Source: Durusdinium trenchii
Lineage: Eukaryota; Sar; Dinophyceae; Suessiales; Symbiodiniaceae
Direction of reading: 5' to 3'
Assembly (NCBI GenBank): GCA_963970005.1
Contig: CAXAMN010003558.1
Location: 754,275 to 818,274 of the forward strand
DNA: 64,000 nucleotides
This document shows, piece after piece, positions 1 to 12,311 of the stretch. The translations under genes were made by a program, and so were the position numbers. Position 1 is the first letter of the stretch; each line of letters opens with the position of its first letter. The notes beneath the pieces were generated by a model. It made no database searches. It was not told the DNA's origin and worked only from the letters and a program-made list of their open reading frames with translations.

Positions 1-363
1 CTGCCACGAAATCTGCACTTCAACATCCACAAAGTACTGCACCTGCCACGAAGACTGCACTTCAACATCCACAAAGTCCTGCACCTGCCACAAAAACTGC
101 ACTTCAAGGTCCACAAAGTACTGCACCTGCCACGAAACACGAACAACCAAAAAAAATCCCAAACAAAAACTTCAAGGACCACAAAGTCCGGCGCCTGCCA
201 CGCACTCTGCACTCCAAGGCCCACAAAGTAGTGACGTAGTGCAGGTACCACAAAATCTGCACTTCAACATCCACAAAGTCCTGCACCTGCCACGAAATCT
301 GCACTTCAAGGTCCACAAAGCACTGCACCTGCCACGAAACACCCCCCAAAAGAAATCAAAAAC
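1..363. repeat. 42-bp tandem repeat array
   Basis: Three near-perfect 42-bp units run head to tail from position 1. Each starts with CTGCCACGAA and contains CTTCAACATCCACAAAG or CTTCAAGGTCCACAAAG. Expanded and broken units follow to about 340. The array probably continues past the window edge. It lies 3' of the last visible helicase exon on the minus strand, so it is probably intronic. There are no unique spacers, so it is a minisatellite and not a CRISPR array. Confidence 0.85.
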
Positions 364-485
364 AAAAACGAAAAATAATCCAAAAATAGATCCGCAGCCT
401 CTATATAGTCACAAATATCACAAACTGTGTAGAGCCTACGAACAAGTGCTCTCAATCGCAGGTTCCGAAGCAACCACTCCCTGGC

Positions 486-3400
486 CTGCGATAGAATCTT
501 GGCAATCTCCGGCTCGAATCCCATGTCCAGCATTCGATCCGCCTCTAGAGCATCAACGCTACTAGGAGCAAGGACGCTACTAGGGACTCCTGGCCTTACT
601 ACTAGGAACAAGAAGCTACTAGGAGCAAAGGGCATCGCTACGAACGGAGCAAGGACGCTACTAGTGGTTCACTTTGTGGTTTCCACGTGGTCTCCACTGG
701 CCTCCATGTCTGTGTTGCTCTGTGGATCGGAGAGATCGAATGAGGCCACGAACTGAAAATCCGACCGTGCATGTCCATGATTGTCCATGTATGCAAATCC
801 TTTGCAAGTAAACTCCGGCAGCCATCCACCAACAAACACTTCTATAAACCCATCTGCACTTGATGACCTTCGTTCGCTCCATCCCTCCCATCTTCCGCTC
901 GCCTCATCCAGGACCAGCAGTTGAGCTTGTGACCTCATCGGCTTCGCCGAGGTCCCGGCTGGATCGGTGCGGTTTCCGTTCGTACAGGTTCCGTTTCTAC
1001 GCTTCTGGTATACGGATTCCGTATGGTCCTGGTTCACCGGACTGTTCATGGAAATTCGAATGAAATTCGCTATCTGGAGATGAGTGATGGAACAGATCGG
1101 ACAGACCAAACCCACCTGATCTGCAATGAAATGAGCTATTATGCAAATAGGTGTCCAAGAAGGTCTCCAAGTGATTCCAAGTGCGCAAGCCTGGTAGTCG
1201 AAGTGGAAGGAGCATGTTGACATTTGACGGTCTGAAAATCAAGATAATCAAGTATTATCGGGAAGACATGGTGGTCCAAATTCCCCTTTTGAGGGTCATA
1301 TTTTGTTGAGGTGTACTCTCCAAGGGGATCCGCAGGCCAAACACTGACACTGACCACCCCCGTGACCTAAAAAAGAACATTAGAAAATATGAGAAAGCTG
1401 CCCCAGACCTGACACTCTTCACCTGATCTATGGTGCCCTAAACCCAAATAAACCCAGTCGACCATCTTTTGGGTGTCCATCCCCAAGGGGAGCTATCCTC
1501 CAAAAGACCCTCAGGAAGGGACTCACCGCCTCACCGTCTTCGCCGGACGACACGGAACGAATCGCCACATCGGTGATCCGGCGAAGACCCGAAAAGCGCC
1601 GTCTCCGACGCACCGTCTCCGACGCACCGTCTCCGCCCAAGCCGCAGATTGACCTCACCACTGCTCATGAAGTCCTGTAAACGTCCTGGAGTCGCCACCA
1701 AGACCTGGCAGAGTGGGCCAGCCTCGACCACGAGTGGACACCAGGGCATTTTGGGGGGGCCATCTCTGAGTGGCGAAAAGCGGAGGTCCGAAAAACCACG
1801 AAAACACCGCGCACCAGGCGCCTGGTTCCACTCTCTGGCCCGTTCCGGACTCCACCCGAGACTCAAAACAAAGTAGCGACTCACCTCGCCCATACAACCC
1901 TTCATCTTTAAAGAAACCACTGCAGTCGTCAAACCCGTTCATATCCCCCATCTCACACTCTTATCATCTCACTCCCCCCAGAAGTCAAGGCACCATCATT
2001 TTGACATCCAACATCTTGAACATCCAAATACATCCAACCCCAAACACTTCTCAGCGCCCAGGCCACCAAACTTTGGGTGCCCCTCCTCCTGCTTCTCCTC
2101 CTTCTCCTTCTCTTCCGTCCAACCCCTCGCACCTGTGGCATCTTCTTCTTCAGTTCCTTCCCCTGTGGCCCCTTCGGCGTCCCACCGAAGATCGCCATGG
2201 ACCGGACCTTCGCCTGGACGGGAGCCGCGACCGCGAAGCAAGCGGACGGGAGCCGGAACGGTGACTCCAGCCGAGTCATACGGGACGAAATCATGTGACA
2301 ACTTATAGATGAAGATGATGCAAATGGCTAACACACCCCAGCTGACACACTTAGAACTGGGTTCACACTTTCCAGGACTCCAACAACTTCAAGACCTAAG
2401 GCCCAAGACGAAAGACATCGCAGGAAAATGGTTTTAAATTGTTCTAATATGTTTTATCACCCGTATTGAAGGTTCGTCCATACCATCCACTTCCATATTA
2501 GGGTTTGGAGGGTAAGGCTCAACTCGAACATCTCTAGCATTCTCTAGCTTGGATACTGCAGTTGTGCTGTTTTGGTGCAGCGATTTCAGTGTCCCTGTAA
2601 CAGTAGGGTGTGTTCTTGATCTGTCACCACTAAATATGTTTCTATAGAATGCCTTCGATCATAGGATTGCAGTGGCAAATGTAGGCCATGCCAAGTGCCG
2701 TGCACCGTTGGCTATTTTTCAGAAGGACGTGCCGGGCTCGCCGATGCGAAGCGCTCGCACTCGTTCTGGATCTGTGTGGCCAACTCCCGCGTGGGCGCCA
2801 AGACCAAGACCAATGGATGTCCTGGAAGTCGTGGATGCGGTGTTCGTAGTTACCTTCAAGATTAATCGGTGGTCAATCATCTTCCATCTACCTTTATTAT
2901 CCCAATTACTTCAATCACCATGGGCTCATCCTTCTTTGAGACAGACTTCTTTGGGACTCTCAGGGCTGCAGGCCCCTTCCAGAATGAACTGCACACTGTC
3001 TCCTGCCTGGCATCTCCTCATTGCTCTTGGACCACCTCAGCAGCGAAGGTGCCAAGTGAGTAACTTCACCTCACCTGCTTGCCTGAATACCGAGGAGGCT
3101 GACTCACTATGAGAGTCACATAAATGTGGCCAGACTTCGAGATGGTTCGGGCACTAGCCCCTCCCCTACGGAGGTTCCGATCATTGTAAAAGCAACAAAT
3201 ATGCAAACGAACTACATAAACACTACTTGCAGCTTGGAGCTATGCCACGATGCCTCGAGCTATTAACTTTCGTCATGTGGGGTTGCATGTAGCTCCCCTT
3301 CTAAAATATTTGAGGCCGGGGGGAAGTGCTGTCTTGTTTGCTGAAACACGCCTTCCATCTTTCCAGCTAAGGCAGTGGCCTGCTGATCAGCTTGAAGGCA

Positions 3401-6128
3401 GGGAGCAAGAAAGCCAACGTCTTTCCGCCTTGGGATGTTCGACTGGTCAGCGACATTGATGGTCCGTGAGCATCTGTGCTTCACGAGACTAAACCTCAAG
3501 CAAAAATACGAGCAGAAAGCATAAACCACCATGTGGCGAATGAATGGCAAAGAACACGGAACCTGAGAGTCTTTCTACACCTGATTCGTAGTATCCAATG
3601 AATCCAATGGTTGTTCTGGATGTGGAATCCGTCATGGCATTTGCCTGTTTCTTTCCAAGTGCATGGCATCTGGTAGAGCCAAAAGGATTCTCCTTGTTGG
3701 CCACCAAACCCAGCGAGACCTTTCTTCCGAGTTCACGAGGGGTCCGAGCTTCGCAGAACAACGTCCACTAGCTAAACCTCCTCGCCCTGAACAAACGTCT
3801 CCTCTCCACCGTGGCACTGCCCGTCTTCGCCACGGCGACCAAATCGTGACCCAGCTGGCAAATGGGCCATGCTTGCGCCTCGCGGCAGAAGAAACGCTCT
3901 AGAGAACTCAAGAATCCTTTTGCAGTCTTTTGCAAGGTTTGGTGCTAGTCATCTTTGAGGAAACTCTCTGGTCATCTTTGAGAAGGTCAGGGATGGTCAG
4001 GGTGCTGTTGCTATTTGTTGCTGTCTCTGGGACGGCCCGAGCCATGCAAGCAACTTCAGAGTTGGACTTGCTCACAGCCTGGACGCTACGAACGTAGCTC
4101 CTGGCCTTGCTACTAGGAGCAAGGACGCTACGAACGGGGCTCCTGGCATCGCTACGAACGGAGCGACCGGACGCTACGAGACTTGCTCACAGCCTGGATG
4201 GGTGAGGGTGCCGAGAAACTCTCCATCAAAGCATCCTTCAAGCGCCTGGGTGTCGCGCAGGACACAGCGAACGGGTGGAGAACGCGTCGTGTGTCGTGTG
4301 GCCCGGTGGAGAACGTTATTCTTTTATACAGATATGTTTTGTGCATCCATCGGAAGCACAAAAGATTAAAGACATCTAGTAGGTGGACCACTGGAAAAAC
4401 ATTTTCTGGACTAGCATCATCTAGCATCTGAATGGTTGAACCACATTGAAGCATGTTGAACCCACCTCTTCCTTGGCTCGATTTTGGAGTTTCCCCACCC
4501 GACTGGTAAGTGCTGCTTCTCATGAACACCCAACTAACGAAGGGTGATTCCGATCCAGCTTCCCGGCAACGTGTGCTCTCGAGAACAAGCGACAGAATTC
4601 AAGAAGGGACGAAGCCATGTGTTCTTTAGTCATGGAGCTTCCTGTTTTTTGAGTGCGTCGCCACACAGGGCCGCTAAATCTGTGGTCCCAGTTGACGCAG
4701 TTGAACAGGGTGTCCCAGTGGACCCCGTTGACCCTGGTTGACCCAGTTGATTTCAACTGGGTCAACTGGGTCCGGAGATTTAGCGTGGCCGCCTGGTCAA
4801 GTCGACCAATGCGACCACCACCACTGCTACTACTACGTGTCAAAAAAAAAGGGGGTGAACTGGGTCCGCAGATTTAGGGTGCCCGCCTGGTCAATTCGAC
4901 CACCACGACTACTACTGCTACTACTACGCGTCGACTGGGTCAAGTGAGTCCATTGGGGTCAACTGGGTGATCTGGATCAACTGGGGTCAACTGGGTCCAC
5001 TGCTACTACTAGGTTGTGATAGAGGCATTGTCTGAACTGGATCAGGAAAGGTCACCAATCAACCTCAACATGGGATTCCTGGTGTGGAGTGTAGTTTCTA
5101 TGTGTTAGATTATGCTTTCATACCTCAATATTGTTGTTTATGTGTTTGTTTTCTACCGAGGCTCTGATGGAGGCCAAGTTGCTTGCTCAGAGGTCGTCGA
5201 TAGATCTAGAGCTATCTCTTGACTCGCAGGAAGAAATGGTCCCCAACTGTTGGCTTCTGAAGTGGACCAAGCTGGATCAACCGAGGTTGTGATGAAGACC
5301 GTTGTTGAACTTGAACAAGTAAGGTTCCGAATCAAGCTCTACACGGAATGACTGATGTTGATGTTGGTTTCCATGGATTAGATCATGTCTTTATAGCTCC
5401 ATGTTGCCACAGATGAGGATGGTTGGTGTTGATCTAAAATACAGGGCACCAACTCAGGTTCCAGAATTCTATGGATGAGTTGACTTAGTTGTCCGTGGTT
5501 TAGTGGATAGCCTGTGACGATCGAACACACATCACCTCATCCCTGGTTTGGACCTGGAAAAGATCCACAAGTTGACCACGGGATCCTGACAGAAGCCGAA
5601 CTCTGACTCTGACCTGGAAAGATCCTCACAGAAGAAAAACACTTCCAAATCCGAAGCAGTTCGCACGAAAGGGGACAATTGGTGATTGAACCTTCCCGTG
5701 TCTGAAAAGTCCAGATCATCGTTACAACTCCAAATTTAGCTCCACGCATGCCATTCGTTGGTTTTTTTTTTGACGGCCGTCTGTCCATGCAGTGGCTACG
5801 CCTGTTTCACGTGGGGTGCCCAATGGAAATACAAAACCGATTAACTTGATTAAAAAAAGGGTTTGTCCAAGCTCAACGCGGGAACCCTGGTGTTGAGCTT
5901 AATTTTTACTGTTCAAGCAGCCTTATTTTACACCGAGCACTAGTAGGGTTTCGTCTTTGATCGAGCATGCTCAGTAGTAGTCGTTGCCAGACCTTGAAGC
6001 CAGTGGACCCAAGTTGACCCATAAATAGTGGTGGTGGACCCAGCTGACCCAGTTGAACTGAGGGTTAGTTGACTCGGTTGACCCAGGCCGTTGACCCAGT
6101 TGACCCCAGTTGACGCAGTAGTAGAAGA

Positions 6129-6225
<97 letters not shown>

Positions 6226-6848
6226 NNNNNNNNNNGTAGTGGTAGTGGTAGTGGTAGTGGTAGTGGTAGTGGTAGTGGTCGTCGTCGTGGTGGTGGTGGT
6301 GGCGGTGGACCCAGTTGACCCGGTGGCCACGCTAAATCTCCGGACCCAGTTGACCCAGTAGCAGAAGTAGTAGCAGTAGTGGTGGTAGTAGTCGTGGTGG
6401 TGGTGGTGGTGGCGGTGGACCCAGTTGACACGGTGGCCACGCTAAATCTCCGGACCCAGTTGACCCGGTTGACCCAGTTGACGCAGTTGACCTCAACTGG
6501 GTCAACTGGGTCGACCGGGTCAACTGGGTCCGGAGATTTAGCGTGGCCCCCTGTGCGGTCGCAATGTGGTTTTAGGTGAGGAGGCCTCAAAGTCTTGATA
6601 GGTCATCATGAACACTCGAGTCATGTTGCCCAATTTCACCACCTCAAACTAACTTACAGCGCTAGACTATCCACCCACATTTGTCTCCAATCAATCCACC
6701 CTTCCTGGGCCCTTTCCCATCTGCCCTCCGGCCTGCCAAATGGCGCCTCCTCGAAGCTCTGCACCGGCTCAGGAAGCTTCGGCTGCTGCGCGCGCGCAGC
6801 CGAGATCTGAAACTTGGCGCGGAACCTCCGGTGGACGACGAGAAGAAC
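486..6848 (-). CDS. DEAD-box ATP-dependent RNA helicase, partial (N-terminal RecA lobe)
   Basis: ATP-dependent RNA unwinding enzyme, seen from before the Q motif to motif II. One reading frame runs through eight minus-strand exons: 6848-6733 (ends SFEEAPFG), 4245-4194 (Q motif, SFSAPSPIQ), 3878-3818 (AQAWPICQLGHDLVAVAKTG), 3428 to about 3380 (GKTLAFLLPAFKLI), 2821 to about 2739 (LVLAPTRELATQIQ, motif Ia), about 2207-2133 (AIFGGTPKGPQ), 1704-1643 (VLVATPGRLQDFM, motif Ib), 933-903 (QLLVLDE) and 542-486 (ADRMLDMGFEPEIAKILSQ). The last two together make motif II, DEAD. The P-loop AKTGSGKT is split by an intron inside the Ser codon. Most donors are GC. The start codon is not identified and the second RecA lobe lies beyond position 1. 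It resembles the DDX5/DBP2 group; the exact subfamily is inference. Confidence 0.88.
556..667. repeat. Dispersed 'CTACTAGGAGCAAGGACG' repeat, copy 1
   Basis: Clustered alternations of GCTACTAGGAGCAAGGACG, GGGACTCCTGGCCTTACTAC and GGCATCGCTACGAACGGAGC. The same words recur near 4084, 11,729, 35,541, 50,079, 60,282 and 63,309, so this is a multi-copy family in this genome. This copy lies in a helicase intron, just upstream (minus-strand sense) of the motif II exon. Confidence 0.8.
1598..1640. repeat. 14-bp tandem repeat
   Basis: Three copies of CCGTCTCCGACGCA or a close variant sit immediately downstream (minus-strand sense) of the motif Ib exon of the helicase, at the start of that intron. 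Confidence 0.75.
4084..4179. mobile_element. Dispersed repeat, copy 2, bounded by a 19-bp direct repeat
   Basis: A 96-bp block of the CTACGAACG/CTCCTGGC/CTACTAGGAGC family. It is bounded by two perfect 19-bp copies of GACTTGCTCACAGCCTGGA at 4065-4083 and 4180-4198. That is what a target-site duplication looks like, so the block probably moved in as a unit. The duplicated target includes the last bases of the helicase Q-motif exon (which ends at 4194) and its GC splice donor. There is no coding capacity, so any mobility would be non-autonomous. Confidence 0.7.
4686..5005. repeat. 'GGTCAACTGGGTC' repeat cluster A
   Basis: A run of short words built on CCCAGTTGACCC and its complement, with two copies of a longer conserved core GTCCGGAGATTTAGCGTGGCC (4770-4790) and a variant (4864-4885). 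It sits between helicase exons in an intron. The same core recurs at 6306-6552, in both orientations. Confidence 0.75.
5011..5430. repeat. Diverged tandem duplication, about 273-bp period
   Basis: Sequence starting AGGTTGTGAT at 5011 is repeated in diverged form from 5284. Matching landmarks include GTGTTAGATTATGCTTTCATA near 5103 and GGATTAGATCATGTCTTTATA near 5376. It is non-coding and intronic to the helicase gene. Confidence 0.5.
6000..6125. repeat. 'GGTCAACTGGGTC' repeat cluster B
   Basis: GACCCAGTTGACC-type words flanking the 5' side of the (GTC)n tract. It belongs to the same family as the clusters at 4686 and 6306. Confidence 0.7.
6126..6303. repeat. (GTC)n and (GTAGTG)n microsatellite with assembly gap
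   Basis: About 33 uninterrupted GTC units occupy 6126-6225, followed by ten Ns at 6226-6235 and then GTAGTG/GTCGTG units. The long predicted Arg, Thr or Ser-Gly peptides across it are repeat artefacts. The true length is unknown because of the gap. Confidence 0.95.
6306..6552. repeat. 'GGTCAACTGGGTC' repeat cluster C with inverted copy
   Basis: Two direct copies, at about 6306-6358 and 6417-6470, carry GGTGGCCACGCTAAATCTCC. An inverted copy at 6490-6547 carries GTCCGGAGATTTAGCGTGGCC. Together they form an inverted-repeat arrangement around a GTA/GTG-rich spacer. Confidence 0.75.
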
Positions 6849-8224
6849 CTGGAGACAAAAAATATGCATATTATAAACAATGCTCGTGAATGCTCCATGT
6901 TTTGTAAAATCTGAAGGTTCATAAGAGATGTCACCTTTCTCAAAACTTGTTTACCAGATCCTCAAGAATTCCAAGTTCCAAGCCCTTGCTACTTTCAAAG
7001 GACTTACTGTAACTTCTGAAGAGACAGCTACCAAAACAAACGATTGATCCTCCTTTCCACAGGTACCATTCCAGCCACGTGGGCTCTCCTCCATGCCGCT
7101 GGTCCAAGTGGCTTCTCCGCACTGAGTTTCGGTTCTGAGGCCTGGCAGCGAAAAAGGCTGAACAACCGGATCCGGATCTTTAGGCTTGTTCTACTGGACA
7201 GTCAAACAGACCAGGGACTATTTATTTGCTGAGGGAAAATACACGGTTCCTGTAGGATTTCCTCTGGAAGTTCCAGTTGTCCAAGTCTAGGTGGCAACGT
7301 GTGAACCGTCATGGAAATATCATGGAACCTCTCTTCATGGAACAGTCTCTTCTGAAAAGAAAAAAAACACAGCAAACACACAGCCAAAAAGAAGTCGGCT
7401 CCTCGGCATGGACGCTCGAGTTACGCAACGCTTCGCTTCGGGCGGCGAAGAAAACGCCACACTGCCACACCGGTGTCCACACATCGGTGACCGGAGTGCG
7501 CGGCGAACGGGGTCGTAGACAGTGGACCAAGCAGGGTGTTGATCCATACCAGCTGGAGAGAAGCGAACAAAAGCAGCAGAATCACAAGACATTGTCTGCC
7601 TTTTTTTTTGCAGTTGGACGATCCTACGACGAAGTTCTCAAGAATTGGGAAGACAATTTGACGTGACATGAGGTTCATACATGTTCATACTTGATACCTT
7701 GAATTCTTGATCAGCTGCAGGACAAACTCGAGAGAACCTCGACTCATCTAAGTAGTCCGGAATTGTCTGCTTTTCCCACTTAATTACTTTTAAAGTTTTA
7801 GAAAAACATGGTTCCCATTGATTGGAGCAAATCGAGTGCGTTCTACGTACAAACTACGTTGCTGAACATTTGTTGCACATGACATGCTGCTTCCACTGCT
7901 TACACTGTTTTGCACCATCATGGATTCAAACAAGATAATCCATCCACAGCCAGTAGAACAAAGGGTTCTCCAGATTAAAGGTCCCCAAATGGAGAGAGCG
8001 TTTGAAATCGAGCCATTCTCCTTTGGAGGACCACCACAACCACCATTCAGCACAAATAAGCCACTTAGCAGCTAGCTGAAATTAGACCCAAAGTCATCCT
8101 ACAGCCTCCGAAAACACCTTCTCTACATTGCCACCTAAGGACCTACCCCTCTTTTTTGATGTATGATAGTGTGTATGTGGCTCACACTGTGGCTGATATG
8201 CAATACCTTCCATACCTGCCATAC

Positions 8225-8396
8225 CCAGCGGCTCGGGCTCGGGGTGCCCTCTACCGGCCTCGGGCTCGACCGGCTCGGGCGCCACTTTCAGCTTCTTGGG
8301 CGACTCCGCCACCGAGCCGAGCTCCACTCCGCGCTTCCTCGGAGACCCAGAGCCACCCACCCCCCCCAGCCACCGTCCGGTTGGGGTGGCGCGACT
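8225..8396 (-). CDS. Possible exon, unrecognised Pro/Glu-rich peptide
   Basis: A GC-rich island in AT-richer surroundings. Its minus-strand frame reads a low-complexity charged peptide (for example ESPKKLKVAPEPVEPEAG). The base composition is exon-like, and an N-terminal disordered tail would suit the helicase just downstream on the same strand. There is no domain and no confirmed splice-site pair. Treat it as a candidate only. Confidence 0.25.
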
Positions 8397-11300
8397 GACC
8401 TCCTCTCTATTCATGCAGAAAATGGATCAGCATGGGACCAATTAAAGGGCTCTCTGGCCACCTACCAGATGTTTGGTCATGTGGATCTTCAAGATCTTCT
8501 TCCGGATTTGGATGAGCTTTTCGTAGCAAGTCGTGGGTGTCGTGACGGACGACTCATCTGGGATGTTTTGCTTCTGGACGCGTTGGCTCCAAAAAAACAA
8601 ATCAACCGACCAGTGTTTCGCCACACGAGGGAGTTTGGATGTTTATTCAAAGGCTATTGAGAGGCCACGCGCTTTTTCAGTCATGGGATTTGGTTTCATG
8701 CCCGGAGCAATCGACAAAATACTATTGCCCATGGTAGTAAAAGAATGGTGACATTTATCCCACGCGAGTGGACGTTTTCAAGTCACGGCATATTCTAGTG
8801 TGTCTTTGGCAATACCATCATGGCAACTGAGATAAGAGCACATTGCGAAGAGGAGTGATTAAGCTGTTTAACAAGTCTTTTTATGGTCTTGAAATACAAC
8901 CGAGGCACTTGCTGACCATCCCCATCTTGCGAGCGTTTCAAGCGATCAGCAGCACTTGTATCTGTGTGATTTCTTTTTGCATTGTCTGCAGCAACCAAGG
9001 CAGGTCCTTTCCTCTAAGTAGCTGAAGTAGCTGGCTTAGCTGTGTGCATCAAAGCTGGGGATGCCCAGTTCACATTTAGATTTTAGATCTGTTGTCTAAG
9101 ATTGGATTCTGGATGATGCATCCTGCTTTGAGACTGAGTCTCGGAGTGGCTGTTTCTGAATGCCGATCGTTGCTGAGGGGCTATAACAGAAGGCACCTTC
9201 GAGCTTGAGCGTGCTTCGAACAGACTTTGCAGCCTGCGTTCGACCACTTCCAGTTGTGTTCAGCTCTTTATAAACTTAGAGTTGTCTGAAACTTCCAGAA
9301 TTCAAGACTTCTCTACGAGTTCGATACAAACACACTGCAGAATCCTCTATGTTGCCTATGGCTACTCTCTGTCCTTCTCTTTCAAGGTCCAAGACATGCT
9401 TGAATAACAGTGGTGATGTCCACTTGACAAACCAATGTTGCTTCAACCAAACAGGAAGCTTCCATGTACCCGAAAGACCCACGGTGGCCCACAGGTGCAA
9501 AACAGCTGTGTCCCTTGCTGTCCCTTGCATCGGACTGATACATGTGTACAACTTATCCTTTTGGTCTACCATTGCATTGGATCTGGGGGTCTACTCAGAA
9601 CATGTTATCTACGCATGAATTGCTGCCATCTCGCCTTCCTGGGGTATATGGATCATGCCATGCATGTGCTCACATGGAGAGGGTTGAGAAATGAAAGATG
9701 TTTTGGTCACATGCGTGAGAAAAAGAATTGATCTTCTCAAGGTGGTAAGGCGGGCCACCCTTCCGCAGCGATTTTCCTCACAGCCGGAGCTTCGCAGCCT
9801 GGGAGACAATGTGCAGAGGTTTTAGAACATCCTAGAACTACCCTGCGGAGGATAGTACATATGGTCAGGGATGTTCTTTTCATCCTCACGTACCTGAAGT
9901 CCCAGTTTGGAAGCATTGACTATAATGACAAGAACAGGTCCCCGACAAGGCCTCCTATGATGGGCACTTCAAGACTTTAGGGAGAAAATGGAACTGTTCA
10001 CAAGACATTGACCACATTACATGGTATTGTTATTGTTGACTTGTTCCTAATCTACTTGATCACTTGGGATGACTACAAATCTCTACCTATTCTCTACCTA
10101 TAGTTTCACCAACCAAATCTGCCTCCAGCCACCCTAATGGACCTTTCTGCCTCTCCCTCTACACCTCGCTGCACATCGTTCATCCCAGCCTGGTCACCAA
10201 CGTTGGAGGACAAACGTGAACTGCACGGCACTGGAGACGGATGATCCTCGACCCCACGCGGCCCCCCCGCCGCGAGCAGGGATGTGAATGCGTGGGTTTG
10301 CGAGCGTGACGGGACCTCGGTGGACCAAGCTCTCTGGCCTGACACTAAGGCCAGACCGCTTCAGACGCTTTTTAGGTGCGACTCAGTTCAGTGATCGTCT
10401 TGGCAGTGAAGTTTCAGTAAGTCATGCGGTCATGCGGATGAAAAGGGCGTTGTTTGAGGTTCATGGCAACAGGGAAGAAATCAAATTGGCAACAGAGCTT
10501 CATTCATGGTTTCATTATGTTTCATTTGATCTGGTGGGAGTCTTGTGTTGCAAATAGTTTGTCCAACAAATTGAGATGGTGTCGATTGATGATCATTCCA
10601 AACTGTTTCATCCTCTTGCTCATCAACAAAAAAGACTCCCATCAGGTTGACTCTAAGCTCAGGTTGCGGATTGTCCAAGTAATCCTGGCTCTAGATGTGC
10701 AGGTAGCACAGGTTCAATAATAAGTTTATATTGAATTTAACTCAGGCTCCAAGTGCTCTAAAACTAAAAATACACCATGCCCAGAATCGTGCTCCGTCTG
10801 CCTGAGCTCTCCCCTTGAGCGAGCCTTCAAAGCCGCAGCTACTGCCGATCGAAGATCATTGAACGCCACCTGGTGGAACACTGTGGGCTGGCACTCTTAG
10901 ACTCTGGTTGCAGTGCTTGTACAATCGTGCAACCACACTGCCTGTATTTAAAAAAACATGCATACGTTTTGACCAAAAGCCGCCAATTCTGCTTCTGAGG
11001 GAAACCAATCCTTCTTTTTCGGACCTGAACAGCCATGTCCGGACGAAGACTTCTTCAGGTCACAGAGCGCTTCTTGTGACGTGACCCAATCGCATTTCTC
11101 TCTTCGATTTATGTCAATTTGGGCACCACCTCAACTTCTGTATCTTTAACCGCTGAACCCGGATGTGTGGTGTGGACACTGGGTCATGACATGACGAAGC
11201 ACGCAGCTTCGCGGTGCGAAACACCCGAAGCACGCGTATGACCTCACGTCACACAGAAGCAGCGCCGCGCCTGGGAGCGAGAACCGTCTGCCGCGGGAAA

Positions 11301-11728
11301 GAGAACCGTCTGCGAGAGCTGATCTTTGGGCCTCCAAAAAGCACGTGGAACGAGAGGTCTCGGGTCCCCGGAGCTCAGAGGCTGCGGGCTCCGTTTGGGT
11401 GAGCCGGGGGGAGAGGTGTTTCGAAGATCAGGTAGACGACACCTGTGAACCAGGTCTGGGTGCTCCCGGTCTTTACTCAGCTGAGCTTATAAAGAACTAA
11501 AAATTAAATCTTGGTTCATTGCATGACCACTCTACATAGACTATTCCTAGGAACCGGCCCTAATATGCCCTATGGCTTGAACAGACAGGTTTAGATGAAA
11601 GATGGTAGATCGTAGATTTCATGTGAAATCTACCTCGTTGGCCTTAAACGGATTGGGGGGGTCAAATGTCTCTCTCAGCCTGTGCTCCACTTGTCTTTCG
11701 TGAGAAAATCTTTTAATTGCTACTTAGT

Positions 11729-11795
11729 AGCTTCTTGTTACTACTGGCAATGGCCTCCAACCTAATAGCGATGGCCTCCTTCTTGTTACTGATCC
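11729..11795. repeat. Dispersed repeat, copy 3 (diverged)
   Basis: Contains TAGCTTCTTGTTACTACTGG, CAACCTAATAGCGATGGCCT and CTTCTTGTTACTG, the same words as in the clusters at 50,079 and 63,309. Confidence 0.55.
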
Positions 11796-12311
11796 CGGTG
11801 TCCGATTTCGCTTCCAAATTGGAGCCCAGCCCGAGCCGCCCGAAAAGGACACCCAACACCCAACACCCGATAGGTTGGCACATGAAATTGTGCGCTCCGT
11901 TCTGGGCACTTCCTATGCTCTAGATTCCTTTCCGGTGGGGAGGAAGAAAGACAGCCTCAAGGATCTCACACATCTCATACATCGCATACATCTCACTCAT
12001 GTTCTTCTTATGAGCTCAGTATGACGCATCTCATATTCTCTGAACTCCAGCCGTGTTCGAAAGATTCTCTCTGAGGTTCAGGACACACGGCCCCATTGCA
12101 GGAACCTCAGTTGGGCAAGACAGCACTGCCAGGGTCAGGTCCATCGAAATGGGTCGAAATGACTTGGATTGGCGTGTCATGGAGCTTTCTCGATGTGTTG
12201 GTGAACATACAATGTGTTGGCATGCTGCAGTTACTGTTCTTTCATGATATGCAAAGGTCATAACAGCAGTCTTCATGTTCCTTCAGTGTCTCAAGATCAT
12301 ATCACAAAGTT

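Larger units (their letters stand above)
6849..12300. other. Gene-poor stretch upstream of the helicase exons
   Basis: No gene can be named here. The 5' exons of the minus-strand helicase must lie somewhere upstream of 6848, and three short GC-rich islands are the best candidates: about 8225-8396, 10,129-10,345 and 11,170-11,405. All have open minus-strand frames rich in Pro, Glu, Gly and Arg. None carries a recognisable motif. The rest looks like AT-rich intron or intergenic DNA. Confidence 0.4.

Noticed and set aside
1-363. Regular repeats resembling a CRISPR array
   Set aside because: The 42-bp units abut with no unique spacers, and the context is eukaryotic; it is a minisatellite.
3811-3830. 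Apparent loss of the helicase P-loop (AKTGSATVE instead of AKTGSGKT)
   Set aside because: An intron donor splits the Ser codon at 3818; the next exon at 3428 supplies GKT, so the motif is intact.
5940-6590. 216-codon minus-strand frame rich in Thr and Arg
   Set aside because: It is created by the (GTC)n tract and repeat words and crosses an N gap.
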